64,000 nt of DNA from Shewanella marisflavi. Its GTDB lineage: Bacteria; Pseudomonadota; Gammaproteobacteria; Enterobacterales; Shewanellaceae. Within the stretch, counting starts at the first letter, position 1. Each line of letters opens with the position of its first letter. The DNA is taken from NCBI RefSeq assembly GCF_023283925.1, contig NZ_JAKIKX010000008.1, positions 124,001 through 188,000 of the forward strand, given 5' to 3'. This document shows, piece by piece, positions 8,674 to 17,592 of this stretch. A model generated the notes under the pieces. The model did not search any database. It saw nothing but the letters and a program-made list of their open reading frames with translations, and had not been told where the DNA came from. Position numbers and translations under genes: made by a program.

Positions 8674-8955
8674 ATGATAGTACGTATAGGTGAATTTCAG
8701 GCCGCCACAGGTCAGGCTGACGAATTAAAGGCCTTCCTCTTATCTTTAAGTGATTATATTTGCGCATCGCCCGGCTGCCTCAGTTACGAAGTCCTGTGTC
8801 CACTCGATGAAGTAGGGCGCTTCGTCGTGGTGGAGCGTTGGGCGTCTGCTGAGCAGCACCGCGCCTCGGTGCAGGCTTACCCCAGTGACAAGATGCAAGA
8901 GGCCATGGCGCTCTTCGCCGCACCGCCAAGCGGCAGCTATTACGCGCTGGCTTAG
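8674..8955 (+). CDS. Antibiotic biosynthesis monooxygenase (ABM) domain protein
   Basis: 93 residues, a single dimeric alpha/beta-barrel ABM domain: IVRIGEFQAATGQADELKAF at the N-terminus, then SPGCLSYEVL, VVVERWASAEQHRAS and a C-terminal helix. These small cofactor-free proteins include quinol monooxygenases (YgiN type), so quinone turnover is possible, but substrate cannot be read from the sequence. The acetyltransferase gene starts 20 bases downstream, so the two are probably co-transcribed. Confidence 0.75.
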   Translation: MIVRIGEFQAATGQADELKAFLLSLSDYICASPGCLSYEVLCPLDEVGRFVVVERWASAEQHRASVQAYPSDKMQEAMALFAAPPSGSYYALA

Positions 8956-8975
8956 CTGAAGCGAAGGCAACTGAG

Positions 8976-9929
8976 ATGATCTACTTTGAGACACAGCGGC
9001 TGCTCTGCCGCGCCTTTGAATTGGCCGATCTAAAGCTTTTTACCGCCTACCGCGCCGACCCCGAGGTGGCCCGCTATCAAAGCTGGCAAGATTACCAATA
9101 TCAAGATGCGCTGACGCTCTTTGAGGGGCTGCAACAACCCCCCTTTGGCACGCAGGGCACCTGGATGCAGCTGGCTCTGGAATGTCGTCAAACTAAGAGT
9201 TTGCTGGGAGATCTGGCGCTGCATTTTATCGATGAGCAGCAGGCTGAGATAGGCTTTACCTTGGCGAGCGAGTATCAGGGTCAGGGCTTGGCGCGAGAGG
9301 CGGTGCAGGGATTATTGCTTTACCTGTTTGAGACCTTAGGGAAACACAGAGTCTCGGCTATCACAGATGTAGACAACCATGCCGCCTGGGGCCTGCTTGA
9401 GCGTGTTGGATTTCGCCGCGAGGCACACTATCGGGACAATATCTTCTTTAAGGGCAGTTGGGGCAGCGAGTATGGCTACGCCCTGCTAGCGAGTGAGTGG
9501 CGAGAAGTACAAGAGGCAGAGAGCATACAAGGTTTTCGCCTGATAAAGCGGGTGGCGCCATTGGATGATTTCCTGCATCTTCGGCAGATAACGGGGTTGA
9601 CTCCGAGAAGCCGCAGCGCCGCAGAAAAGGGGCTGCCGCTTAGCCTGTTTGGCGTTCATATCTTAGATGGCGAAAAGGTGATTGCCATGGGCCGTGTGGT
9701 GGGTGATGGCGCGCTAAATTTCGAGCTGGTGGATATTGCGGTAGACCCTGAATATCAGGGGAGAGGCCTGGGAAGCACGATCATGGAGCACATCATGGCT
9801 TATCTAGACATCGAGGCGCCAAAGGGCGCCTACATTACCTTAATGGCTGATGTGCCAGCGCTTTATCTGAAATTTGGCTTTAAGTACTCGCGACCGGCGA
9901 GTGAAGGCATGTATCTGCTGCAGCCTTAA
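8976..9929 (+). CDS. Tandem GNAT acetyltransferase (two fused domains)
   Basis: 317 residues with two complete GNAT domains. The N-terminal domain (1-165) is RimJ/RimL-like, with acetyl-CoA loop YQGQGLAREAV and the end motif WGLLERVGFRREA. The C-terminal domain (180-317) has its own loop YQGRGLGSTIMEHI and ends in LYLKFGFKYSRP. Both acetyl-CoA pyrophosphate-binding signatures look intact, so both may be active. The acceptor substrate is not known. A single uninterrupted frame and normal codon use argue against a sequencing join. The ATG follows GAAGGCAACTGAG. Confidence 0.8.
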   Translation: MIYFETQRLLCRAFELADLKLFTAYRADPEVARYQSWQDYQYQDALTLFEGLQQPPFGTQGTWMQLALECRQTKSLLGDLALHFIDEQQAEIGFTLASEYQGQGLAREAVQGLLLYLFETLGKHRVSAITDVDNHAAWGLLERVGFRREAHYRDNIFFKGSWGSEYGYALLASEWREVQEAESIQGFRLIKRVAPLDDFLHLRQITGLTPRSRSAAEKGLPLSLFGVHILDGEKVIAMGRVVGDGALNFELVDIAVDPEYQGRGLGSTIMEHIMAYLDIEAPKGAYITLMADVPALYLKFGFKYSRPASEGMYLLQP

Positions 9930-10063
9930 TTAGTTGAGCTGGCCTTCAGGCCTTGATATAAATGAAGCTTGGCAGGCCCCGTTTATTTAGCATGTGGGCC
10001 TAAAACCTCATTCTTGTTTAGGCGATCTTATCTTCTGCTGATCCGCTATTACCCGGAGCATTC

Positions 10064-10912
10064 ATGGCCAATATCTTGCTGGTTGCCAATCTTAATTGCG
10101 ATCGTATCCTCAGGCTGAATAAGCCGTTAAAGATGGGAGGGCGCTTTCATTATCAAGATGGCGGACAGCGCCTTGGTGGCGGCGGCGCCAATACCGGTAT
10201 TGGTCTGGTGTGGGCCGGACATGATGTGGCTTTAGTGAGTCAGGTGGGCCGCGATGAGATTGGTGATTGGCTGCTGGCTGAGGCGAGCACTCTGGGCATA
10301 GATTGTCGTCTGATGCAGCGTTATCAGCAACATACCTGTGAGATGTTGTTGGTGATGACCCCTGATGGTGAACGTACCATCATACGTCCCGAACGCCCCA
10401 AGTTTGAATTGGCGGCGCCACCAAACTGGCACAATTGGGATGCCTTCTATATTAACTCATCGGCTGAAGGCGCGGTGAGTTGGGCCAAGACCGCCTTACC
10501 CCACAGTCTGGTGGTGGCGCAGCTGGCCAAAGATGATCGCGCCCGGCCCTGCCATGTGTTGATCGCCTCGCGTGCCGATATGCAGGGGCGCAGTGAGCTA
10601 TCGCCTTGGAAGTATGGTCTCTCTATTGCTGGTGACAGTTTGCAGGCCTTTATCGTGACCGATGGCGCCTCTGGTGCCGTGCTTTATCAGGCTGACGGTG
10701 AGACTCGAGTGGCAGCCGAACCTGCCGATGTAGTGGATACTACGGGGGCGGGGGATGCCTATGCGGCTGGTTTAATTCACGGCCTGGTTCGAGGAGATGA
10801 TTATACGCTGGCGATGGCAGAAGGCGCCCGTTGGGCGGCGTTTGCGGTGGCGACAGAGAGCTCGATACCGGGAGAACAGTTAAAAGACTACCTGGAACAC
10901 GCGACTCACTAA
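10064..10912 (+). CDS. PfkB-family carbohydrate kinase
   Basis: 282 residues, slightly short for the ribokinase family (usually about 300). The N-terminal signature region is RLGGGGANTGIGLVWAGHDV, and the C-terminal signature DTTGAGDAYAAG holds the catalytic Asp near residue 231 and the anion hole. The middle, about 130-180, is shortened and carries the KDDRARP segment. It phosphorylates a sugar or nucleoside hydroxyl with ATP; the substrate is unknown. The ATG follows CCGGAGCATTC. Monocistronic by context. Confidence 0.8.
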   Translation: MANILLVANLNCDRILRLNKPLKMGGRFHYQDGGQRLGGGGANTGIGLVWAGHDVALVSQVGRDEIGDWLLAEASTLGIDCRLMQRYQQHTCEMLLVMTPDGERTIIRPERPKFELAAPPNWHNWDAFYINSSAEGAVSWAKTALPHSLVVAQLAKDDRARPCHVLIASRADMQGRSELSPWKYGLSIAGDSLQAFIVTDGASGAVLYQADGETRVAAEPADVVDTTGAGDAYAAGLIHGLVRGDDYTLAMAEGARWAAFAVATESSIPGEQLKDYLEHATH

Positions 10913-10934
10913 GCTGCAGAGATTTGTCATCATA

Positions 10935-11018
10935 ATGTCATTATCTCGGGCTAGAGTAGCTGCATTGGTCGCAAGCAGTTCCCTGACCTTGTTTTGTGTA
11001 GCTTCTTTTTTAACATAG
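10935..11018 (+). CDS. Possible 27-residue hydrophobic peptide
   Basis: An ATG-to-TAG frame of 28 codons in the gap between the sugar kinase and the MOSC gene, encoding MSLSRARVAALVASSSLTLF and then CVASFLT. It has a basic start and a hydrophobic core like a tiny membrane or secreted peptide. It ends 19 bases before a strong terminator. The ribosome binding site is weak, so this may instead be part of a small RNA or an untranslated region. Reported as a candidate only. Confidence 0.25.
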   Translation: MSLSRARVAALVASSSLTLFCVASFLT

Positions 11019-11037
11019 CGTGTTTTTCTGTTCTCTC

Positions 11038-11062
11038 GCCCCATCTTCTGGGGCTTTTTTTT
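11038..11062 (+). terminator. Rho-independent terminator
   Basis: GCCCC and GGGGC around a 7-base loop, followed by eight T. It ends a transcript coming either from the sugar kinase gene 125 bases upstream or from a short RNA in the gap. Confidence 0.85.
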
Positions 11063-11183
11063 GTCTGTAACATAATCTTCTAGTCTGACGAAGTCAGAAA
11101 TGCCATGATAATGTCTCGCTCGCTGAGGGTGGGGGGCTTGAATCTGTGAGGTACTAGGTCGGTCATTAGGGAGTGTTGTCGAG

Positions 11184-11876
11184 ATGAGTGTGTTGGTGAA
11201 TAAGATTTCGGGTCTGTACCGTGGTGATCAGGCCAAAGTCCATGCTGGGGTGAACAGCATGATCGATGCCAAGCAGTCATGTTCCCGCTTAGTGGTGGGT
11301 GAAATGAGTGTGCAAGGTGATGGTCAAGCCGATCTTAAACATCACGGCGGCGCCGACAGAGTGCTACACCATTTTCCTCGTGAACATTATGGTCAGTATC
11401 GTCGCTGGGACATGATGCAGGGATTTAAAGATGTGCCCGCTATGGGTGAGAACATCAGCACCGTTGGGCTGGATGAGACCCAGGTGAATATCGGCGACAT
11501 CATTGGGATTGGCGACGTTGAATTGCAGGTGACTCAGCCGCGTTCCCCCTGCTTTAAGCTGAATCACCAATTTGGTCATCCCGAATTTGCCCTGGCCATG
11601 CAGACCTCAGGCTTGTGTGGCTGGTTTTATCGCGTGTTAACACCGGGCGAGATAGGGCTAGGCGATAGCATTCGTCTGCTGGAGCGCCGCAGTGATATGA
11701 GCCTGCGTCAGGCGATGAGCATCTATTTCGCCACCGAGTTTGACGCTAAGGCCTATGATAGACTGGCCAGCACTGAGGGCTTGGCGCTTTCTTGGGTTAA
11801 CAGCTTGCAGCGCCGTCTGGAAAGTCAGAAGATAGAAGCGTGGGAGATGCGCTTATTTGGACCTAAGGGTCAGTAA
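11184..11876 (+). CDS. yiiM: MOSC-domain protein, YiiM-like
   Basis: 230 residues. The MOSC core covers about 20-170: KHHGGADRVLHHFPREHY, GENIST, IGDIIGIG and SQPRSPCFKLN with the conserved Cys near residue 122. Residues 185-230 form the C-terminal extension found in E. coli YiiM (3-alpha domain). YiiM proteins use molybdenum cofactor to reduce N-hydroxylated compounds such as 6-hydroxylaminopurine. That links it loosely to the Moco genes 5 kb away. The function is inferred from whole-length similarity to YiiM. Confidence 0.8.
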   Translation: MSVLVNKISGLYRGDQAKVHAGVNSMIDAKQSCSRLVVGEMSVQGDGQADLKHHGGADRVLHHFPREHYGQYRRWDMMQGFKDVPAMGENISTVGLDETQVNIGDIIGIGDVELQVTQPRSPCFKLNHQFGHPEFALAMQTSGLCGWFYRVLTPGEIGLGDSIRLLERRSDMSLRQAMSIYFATEFDAKAYDRLASTEGLALSWVNSLQRRLESQKIEAWEMRLFGPKGQ

Positions 11877-11917
11877 TTGTGTAGTCATTGATTATGAATC
11901 ATCAAGGAGAGTCATTC

Positions 11918-12277
11918 GTGTCAGAATTTGAAACCTTATCCCGTGACGATAAAAACATGGGGGTCGCGGTACATTTAGCCAGCTTTTCTGGTTATCTCAT
12001 TCCCTTTGGATCTATCTTGGGGCCACTGATTGTCTGGTTGATGAAGCGTGAGGAGATCGCCTTTGTCGACACCTGTGGCCGCAACTGCCTGAACTTTAAG
12101 ATAAGCGTCATGGTGTATGCGGTGATCAGTATGATCCTTATGTTTGTCGGTATCGGTTTTATCTTACTGGGTATCTTGGCCGTGTTCGATATCGTCGTCA
12201 CCATCATTGCCGCCATGAAGGCTAGCGAAGGGATTAGCTACCAGTATCCGTTGACGATTAAGTTTCTTAAGCCCTAA
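11918..12277 (+). CDS. DUF4870 small membrane protein
   Basis: 119 residues from the GTG at 11918, which has AAGGAGA at an ideal distance; a longer form would start at 11888. Residues 14-40 and 60-105 hold three hydrophobic helices (LASFSGYLIPFGSILGPLIVWL, then VMVYAVISMILMFVGIGFI and LGILAVFDIVVTI). The overall plan matches DUF4870, a Tic20-like fold of unknown function. It sits 42 bases after the MOSC gene and is closed by a terminator. Confidence 0.75.
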   Translation: MSEFETLSRDDKNMGVAVHLASFSGYLIPFGSILGPLIVWLMKREEIAFVDTCGRNCLNFKISVMVYAVISMILMFVGIGFILLGILAVFDIVVTIIAAMKASEGISYQYPLTIKFLKP

Positions 12278-12295
12278 TCACTAAGCACAAAATAA

Positions 12296-12320
12296 AAAGC
12301 CCGCAATCGCGGGCTTTTTT
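12296..12320. terminator. Bidirectional terminator between DUF4870 gene and chemoreceptor gene
   Basis: AGCCCGC and GCGGGCT around an AATC loop, with A-rich sequence before and six T after, so it can work on both strands. The convergent genes end at 12277 (plus) and 12334 (minus). Confidence 0.85.
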
Positions 12321-12333
12321 GATGGGGCCATAG

Positions 12334-14250
12334 CTATACCTTGAAGCCAGCGACCAGGGTGTCGAGGCGATGGGCCAGCTGATTGAGCGACTGACTGGCC
12401 TGAGCCACCGCTTGCGAGGTCTCGCTGGTACGCTGGGTGATCTCGCTGATCTCTGTGACATTGCGATTGATATCTTCCACTACGGTGGATTGCTCTTCGG
12501 TGGCAGCCGCGACCTGAATATTCATGTCCGTAATGGCGCCAATCTGCTGGCTGATCTCCGTCAGCGCATGGCTGGCCTCATCGACCGCCTGTACACCTTC
12601 CTGGCTACGGCTCTTGCTCTGGGTCATGGCTTCGACGGCGCGAGCCGCCTCACTTTGCAGGTTGTCGATCATCTTCTGCACCTCATCGGTCGATGCGGCG
12701 GTGCGAGAGGCGAGATTACGTACTTCTTCGGCGACCACGGCGAAGCCTCGGCCTGCCTCACCTGCTCGGGCGGCTTCGATGGCGGCATTGAGCGCCAGCA
12801 GGTTGGTTTGATCTGATACGGCGCGGATCACATCCAAGATGCTGCCTATCGAGGTGGTGTGGGTAGCCAGAGACTCAATCACATTGCCCACCTGCTCCAC
12901 ATCCAGAGAGAGTTGGTTGATGGTGTCACGTGCTCGGGTGACCACGACTTGGCCGCTGTTGGAGGCGTTGTCGGCATCTTTAGCATTGTCGGCGGCCTGG
13001 GCGGCGTTGCCGGCGATCTCATGCACTGTGGCGCCCATCTCATTGATGGCGGTGACTACCATCATGGTCTGATCTTTCTGCAGCTGGCTGTCATCCTGGG
13101 TTTGCTGCGCCTGATGGGCAACATCTTTGGCCGCATGACTCAGCTGCACACTGGTGTCGGTCACCTCTATGATGGAGTGCTGGATCTTCTCGATAAAGCT
13201 GTTGAAGCCCTTGGCCAGTTGAGCCAGTTCATCGTTGCCCTCGACAGGCAGGCGTTGGCGCAGATCGCCTTCACCCTGACCTATGTCTTGTAGCATATCG
13301 GCGACCTTGGCGATCGGTTGGCTGACCGAGGCTGAGACTAAAGTGGAGAGGCCGATAAAGGCGGCGGCGATAAGCACTGTCCAGATAAGGATCTGATAGG
13401 CAGACTCTTCCAGTAGGGCAAATACTTCGGCCCTAGGCACTTGGGCGACCAGATACCAATCCATAGAAGGAATATAGCTGCTGGCAACCAACAGTGTTTC
13501 GCCGTTTAGTTCTGTCTGTGTTAGGCCAAAATCGCTACGGTTGAGTAGCTGCCGGGTCACGTCACCACCATAGAGCGAGGCTAGGCTGGCCTTGCCGATC
13601 TGGCTGGTGTCTGAATGCAGTTTCACATCGCCCTTGGCATCCACCAGGTAGACAAAGCCTGTGTCTTCAATCTTGAAAGATTTGAGTAGGCGCACCATGT
13701 CATCCAGTGATTTAGCCAGTCCCACTAGACCGCGATCATTGGGTTGCTGGTAGTTGATGAACAGCTTGACTTCACCATTGGCCTCGGTAAATACGTTGAG
13801 CATGCGCTCTGTGCCGCTATCTTTATAGTTGAAGAACCAGCCATCCTGATCCGGGGTGAGAATTCGCAGGAAACCGTCCTGAGTGTAGTAGGCGGCGGTT
13901 TGCCTGTCGGCATAGGAGGCTTGTACCAGCTGGTATTGATTCTGAATGTCTTTGAGTTGGGCGATCACCAGAGATTCGGTCTCGGCCGGGCGACCATCGA
14001 CCAGCCACTGCTTGAGCATCTTGCTACTGGCCAGCTGCTCGGCGGCATTCATCAAGGTGGCGATATCCATCTCGACCTTGTTGCGTATCGCTTGCAAGGT
14101 GTTAGGCAGCTCTGAGCTGAGCATGCGCTGCTCGACAACTTCCTTGGCGCTGCGCTGACTTAAGACGCCGACCAGTACCGTGGATAGCAAAACGGCAACG
14201 GTAACCGTGAGTAAGATCTTCTGCTTTATGGTGAGCATGTTTAGTTTCAT
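12334..14250 (-). CDS. Methyl-accepting chemotaxis protein with periplasmic Cache-type sensor
   Basis: 638 residues. A transmembrane helix at about 10-30, a 240-residue periplasmic region with Cache-like features ([31 protein letters not shown]), a second helix near 285-310, HAMP to about 365, then the coiled signalling domain. The hairpin tip ([20 protein letters not shown], near 475-495) is well conserved for CheA/CheW binding. The C-terminus VAGFKV lacks the xWxxF tether for CheR/CheB. The ligand is unknown; dCache domains commonly bind amino acids or organic acids. It stands alone, away from the che operon at 34-42 kb. Confidence 0.9.
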   Translation of the reverse strand: MKLNMLTIKQKILLTVTVAVLLSTVLVGVLSQRSAKEVVEQRMLSSELPNTLQAIRNKVEMDIATLMNAAEQLASSKMLKQWLVDGRPAETESLVIAQLKDIQNQYQLVQASYADRQTAAYYTQDGFLRILTPDQDGWFFNYKDSGTERMLNVFTEANGEVKLFINYQQPNDRGLVGLAKSLDDMVRLLKSFKIEDTGFVYLVDAKGDVKLHSDTSQIGKASLASLYGGDVTRQLLNRSDFGLTQTELNGETLLVASSYIPSMDWYLVAQVPRAEVFALLEESAYQILIWTVLIAAAFIGLSTLVSASVSQPIAKVADMLQDIGQGEGDLRQRLPVEGNDELAQLAKGFNSFIEKIQHSIIEVTDTSVQLSHAAKDVAHQAQQTQDDSQLQKDQTMMVVTAINEMGATVHEIAGNAAQAADNAKDADNASNSGQVVVTRARDTINQLSLDVEQVGNVIESLATHTTSIGSILDVIRAVSDQTNLLALNAAIEAARAGEAGRGFAVVAEEVRNLASRTAASTDEVQKMIDNLQSEAARAVEAMTQSKSRSQEGVQAVDEASHALTEISQQIGAITDMNIQVAAATEEQSTVVEDINRNVTEISEITQRTSETSQAVAQASQSLNQLAHRLDTLVAGFKV

Positions 14251-14447
14251 CGTTTATGACTCGCATCTACTCTGTCCGAGTGTTATCGGAGTTGTGAATA
14301 CTTGATTTAAGGTTAGTCGCTGTTTACTAAACACGCTAAACCATTGAACTTTTTAGGTAGGGTTCCATTTGGATTCAAATGGTACGTTTTGAAAACGCTT
14401 GTAGGTATGGCGCCATTATGGTTGCGAAGAATGTTAATCGCAAGTAA

Positions 14448-14469
14448 AAACGCGCCCTAAGGCGCGTTT
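14448..14469 (-). terminator. Terminator of the ETF-QO gene
   Basis: AAACGCGCC and GGCGCGTTT form a 9-bp stem with a CTAA loop. On the minus strand it lies 30 bases after the stop at 14500 and is followed by TTTACTTG. The T-tract is shared with the stem arm, so strength is moderate. Confidence 0.65.
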
Positions 14470-14499
14470 ACATTCTGTACGTTTATCGTGCTAGCCGGC

Positions 14500-16149
14500 T
14501 TACATATTCGGGTAGTTAGGTCCGCCGCCGCCCTCAGGAGTCACCCAGGTGATGTTCTGGCTTGGGTCTTTGATGTCACAGGTCTTGCAGTGAATGCAGT
14601 TTTGTCCGTTGATGACAAACTTCTTCTCGCCAGCTTCTTCCACTATCTCATATACCCCCGCTGGGCAGTAACGCTGGGCAGGTTCGTCAAACTTGACCAG
14701 ATTCACCTCGATAGGGATCCGCTCATCTTTGAGACGCAGATGACACAGCTGATCTTCCTCATGGTAGGTGTTCGACAGGTAAACAGAAGAGAGCTTGTCG
14801 AAGCTGAGCTTACCGTCTGGCTTAGGGTAGTCAATCTTACTGTAGGCACTGACGTCGGCCATCTGGGCGTAGTCGGCTTTTTCGTCCCGCAGGGTGATAG
14901 GGAACTTGCCGCCAAACCAGTTTTGATCGATATAGTTGAAGGCGCCCCCCAGGTAGGCTCCAAACTTGTGCATCGCTGGGCCAAAGTTGCGTGAACTATA
15001 GAGTTCTTGCTGTAGCCAGCTCTGCTCAAACTTTTCTTGGTAGCAGTCGAGATCTTTGCCACCTTCCACACCGGCATGCAAGGCATGACAGATGGTTTCG
15101 GCCGCGATCATGCCACTCTTCATTGCTGTATGGGTGCCCTTGATCTTGGCGAAGTTCAGGGTACCGGCATCACAGCCGATGATGAGGCCGCCAGGGAAGC
15201 TCATCTTAGGCAGAGAGTTGAGTCCGCCTTTAGTGATGGCGCGGGCGCCATAGCTGATGCGCTCACCACCCTTGAGGTACTGGCTGATCACTGGATGTGT
15301 TTTGTAACGCTGGAACTCATCGAACGGGCTCAGGTGCGGATTCTGATAGTTGAGATCTATGATAAGACCTACGGCTACTTGGTTGTCTTCCATATGATAG
15401 AGGAAGCCGCCACCTGAAGCGCCGTCGGTCAGTGGCCAGCCGCCAGTGTGAACCACTTTGCCTTGTTCATGTTGCTCGCTGGGGACCTTCCAGATCTCCT
15501 TGAACCCCAGGCCGTAGTGCTGCGGCGTCTTGCCGTTGTCCAGGTGGAATTTTTCAATCAGCTGCTTGCCCAGGTGGCCACGGCAGCCTTCGCTAAATAC
15601 TGTGTACTTGGCATGCAGCTCCATGCCGGGTTCATAGCTGTCCTTTGGCTCGCCATCGGCGCCTATGCCCATGTCGCCTATGATAATACCTTTGACGCTG
15701 CCATCTTCATTGAACAACAGCTCGCTGGCGGGGAAGCCAGGAAAGATCTCGACGCCAAGCGCTTCGGCGCGTTCTGCTAACCAGCGAGCCAGGTTACCGA
15801 CACTGATGATATAGTTGCCATCGTTGTGCATCGTCTTAGGGATAAAGGCATTGGGCATGGCGCGTGATGCCGAGTCTGAGCTGAGCATATGGAGCTCATC
15901 ATGGGTGACGGCCGTATGCAGCGGCGCGTCCAGTTCTTTCCAATCGCCGAACAGTTCTTCGAGCACCTTAGGTTCGAACACGGCTCCCGAGAGTATGTGT
16001 GCGCCCACTTCTGAGCCCTTCTCGACCACACAGACACTTAGCTCTTGGCCTGAGTCTTGAGAGATTTGCATTAGTCGACATGCGGTAGCCAGACCGGCTG
16101 GGCCTGCACCAACGATTACGACGTCGAACTCCATCGATTCGCGTTCCAT
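14500..16149 (-). CDS. Electron transfer flavoprotein-ubiquinone oxidoreductase
   Basis: 549 residues from the ATG at 16149, which has AGAGGTGA upstream; a longer frame starts at 16209 without a good site. Domains: FAD-binding GAGPAGLATACRL near the N-terminus (about residues 12-24), the ubiquinone-binding middle domain, and a C-terminal 4Fe-4S domain with CPAGVYE and CIHCKTCDIKDPSQNI. It moves electrons from reduced ETF to ubiquinone at the inner membrane, linking fatty acid and amino acid oxidation to respiration. The etfAB partners are not in the window. The protein is full length with all cluster cysteines. Confidence 0.92.
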   Translation of the reverse strand: MERESMEFDVVIVGAGPAGLATACRLMQISQDSGQELSVCVVEKGSEVGAHILSGAVFEPKVLEELFGDWKELDAPLHTAVTHDELHMLSSDSASRAMPNAFIPKTMHNDGNYIISVGNLARWLAERAEALGVEIFPGFPASELLFNEDGSVKGIIIGDMGIGADGEPKDSYEPGMELHAKYTVFSEGCRGHLGKQLIEKFHLDNGKTPQHYGLGFKEIWKVPSEQHEQGKVVHTGGWPLTDGASGGGFLYHMEDNQVAVGLIIDLNYQNPHLSPFDEFQRYKTHPVISQYLKGGERISYGARAITKGGLNSLPKMSFPGGLIIGCDAGTLNFAKIKGTHTAMKSGMIAAETICHALHAGVEGGKDLDCYQEKFEQSWLQQELYSSRNFGPAMHKFGAYLGGAFNYIDQNWFGGKFPITLRDEKADYAQMADVSAYSKIDYPKPDGKLSFDKLSSVYLSNTYHEEDQLCHLRLKDERIPIEVNLVKFDEPAQRYCPAGVYEIVEEAGEKKFVINGQNCIHCKTCDIKDPSQNITWVTPEGGGGPNYPNM

Positions 16150-16384
16150 CACTTCACCTCTTTTTAGCTTTCCCCCGATTGAAACGGGTGTTTTATTCTT
16201 TGTATCCACCTTACCTTAAAATGGTGAAATGGCACAGAGTTTAAGCAGTCAGGATAGACTAATTGATAGTATTAATCTTCGTGAGCGGTGTCACATTATG
16301 TTAACGCTTGATTGATTTCAGACAAGAAATGGAAAGTTAGTGCTATAAAAATCGGTCTATATCAGCCTATAATTGATAAACGAC

Positions 16385-16497
16385 GGTTCTCCGAGCTTTC
16401 TCTCCTACGTCCGCAGATAGGGAGAGTCAGCCGTGGCAATAATGCCACCGGGGTGAGGAAAGAAATTGACTCACCTCCCCTTACTTGGAAAGGTGAT
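16385..16497 (+). ncRNA. Molybdenum cofactor (Moco) riboswitch upstream of moaA
   Basis: The leader before moaA contains the conserved Moco-motif blocks in order: TCTCCGAGC, CTCCTACGTCC, GGGAGAGTCAGCCGTGGC, then GCCACCGGGG. The part before the start codon closely parallels the E. coli moaA leader (GAGGAAAGAAATTGAC, CTCACCTCCCC, TTGGAAAGGTG). A plausible expression platform is visible: GGTGAG (16452-16457) can pair with CTCACC (16470-16475), while TCACCT (16471-16476) can instead pair with AGGTGA (16491-16496), the moaA ribosome binding site. That predicts translational control by cofactor level. Identity is from memory of the family; a covariance-model search would settle it. Confidence 0.85.
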
Positions 16498-16498
16498 C

Positions 16499-17479
16499 AT
16501 GTCTCAACTACAAGACAATTTTGGTCGAAGATTTCACTATTTACGGATGTCGGTTACCGATGTCTGTAACTTCAAATGCACTTACTGCCTCCCCGATGGT
16601 TATCGTCCCGATGGTAAGCCTAAGTTTTTAGATCTCAATGAGATCGAAAATCTGGTGGGCGCCTTTGCCGAGGTCGGTACCCAGAAGATCCGCATCACGG
16701 GCGGCGAGCCCACTCTGCGTAAAGATTTTACCGATATCGTGCGTATCGTGGCCGACAACGACAAGATCAAGACATTGGCAACCACTACTAACGGCTATCG
16801 TCTCGAGAAGCACGCCAAAGAGTGGTTCGATGCCGGTTTACGCCGTATCAATGTCTCGGTCGATAGCTTAGACCCACGCATGTTTTATCAGATCACCGGC
16901 GAAAATAAATTCGATGAGGTGATGCGCGGCGTCGATGCGGCCCTCGAGGCGGGCTTTGAGCGGGTGAAGATCAATGCCGTGCTGCTCAAGGGCTTAAACG
17001 ATAAAGACCTGCCTCGCTTTCTGCACTGGATCAAGCACACTCCAATCGATCTGCGTTTCATCGAACTGATGGAAACCGGTCTGGGGCGTGAGTATTTCAA
17101 GGCTCATCACCTGGCGGGTGCCGACATTAAGTCGCAGCTGATTCAGGATGGCTGGCAGCTCGATCGGTCGGCTGTCGACGATGGACCTGCACAAAACTTT
17201 AGCCATGACGACTTCAAGGGTCGCATAGGCTTGATCATGCCCTATGAGAAGAACTTCTGCGCCAGCTGTAACCGCCTGCGTGTCTCGGCCAAAGGTAAGT
17301 TGCATCTTTGCCTCTTTACCGAGCACGGCGTTGACCTGCGGGATCTACTTCAGTCACATACTCAGCGAGACGAGTTGATCGAGCGTTTACATGGTCAGCT
17401 CAGGGCTAAGAAAGAGACCCACTTCCTCCACGATGGTATTACGGGTGTAACACAGCACCTGGCGTCTATCGGAGGCTAG
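16499..17479 (+). CDS. moaA: GTP 3',8-cyclase, first step of molybdenum cofactor synthesis
   Basis: 326 residues from the ATG at 16499. The N-terminal radical SAM motif is CNFKCTYC (Cys23, 27, 30) and the C-terminal second 4Fe-4S cluster uses Cys254, Cys257 and Cys271 (CASCNRLR to HLC). The required GG tail is present (ASIGG). GGEP and NVSVDSLDP are standard SAM- and substrate-site segments. It converts GTP to 3',8-cyclo-dihydro-GTP, which MoaC then turns into cyclic pyranopterin monophosphate. The ribosome binding site AAAGGTGAT lies within the riboswitch expression platform. Confidence 0.95.
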   Translation: MSQLQDNFGRRFHYLRMSVTDVCNFKCTYCLPDGYRPDGKPKFLDLNEIENLVGAFAEVGTQKIRITGGEPTLRKDFTDIVRIVADNDKIKTLATTTNGYRLEKHAKEWFDAGLRRINVSVDSLDPRMFYQITGENKFDEVMRGVDAALEAGFERVKINAVLLKGLNDKDLPRFLHWIKHTPIDLRFIELMETGLGREYFKAHHLAGADIKSQLIQDGWQLDRSAVDDGPAQNFSHDDFKGRIGLIMPYEKNFCASCNRLRVSAKGKLHLCLFTEHGVDLRDLLQSHTQRDELIERLHGQLRAKKETHFLHDGITGVTQHLASIGG

Positions 17480-17484
17480 TCGGG

Positions 17485-17500
17485 CTTGCGCTAGCGCAAG
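17485..17500. repeat. Perfect 16-base palindrome between moaA and moaB
   Basis: CTTGCGCTAGCGCAAG is fully self-complementary and lies 6 bases after the moaA stop. No T-tract follows, so it is not a classical terminator; it could be a weak hairpin or a protein-binding site. A second stem, CTGGG with CCCAG, lies at 17517-17535. Confidence 0.5.
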
Positions 17501-17592
17501 ATATTCCGTTCGCTATCTGGGTATACTCTGCCCAGTATTCCTGTAGGCACATCAGTTTTTAGCAAAACAGATCAAGAGTGAAGAGAGACGTT

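Noticed and set aside
12370..12816. 148-codon plus-strand frame inside the chemoreceptor gene
   Set aside because: Antisense shadow of the well-conserved MCP signalling domain.
14488..14994. 168-codon plus-strand frame over the ETF-QO 3' end
   Set aside because: Antisense to the conserved ferredoxin-type domain; no independent support.
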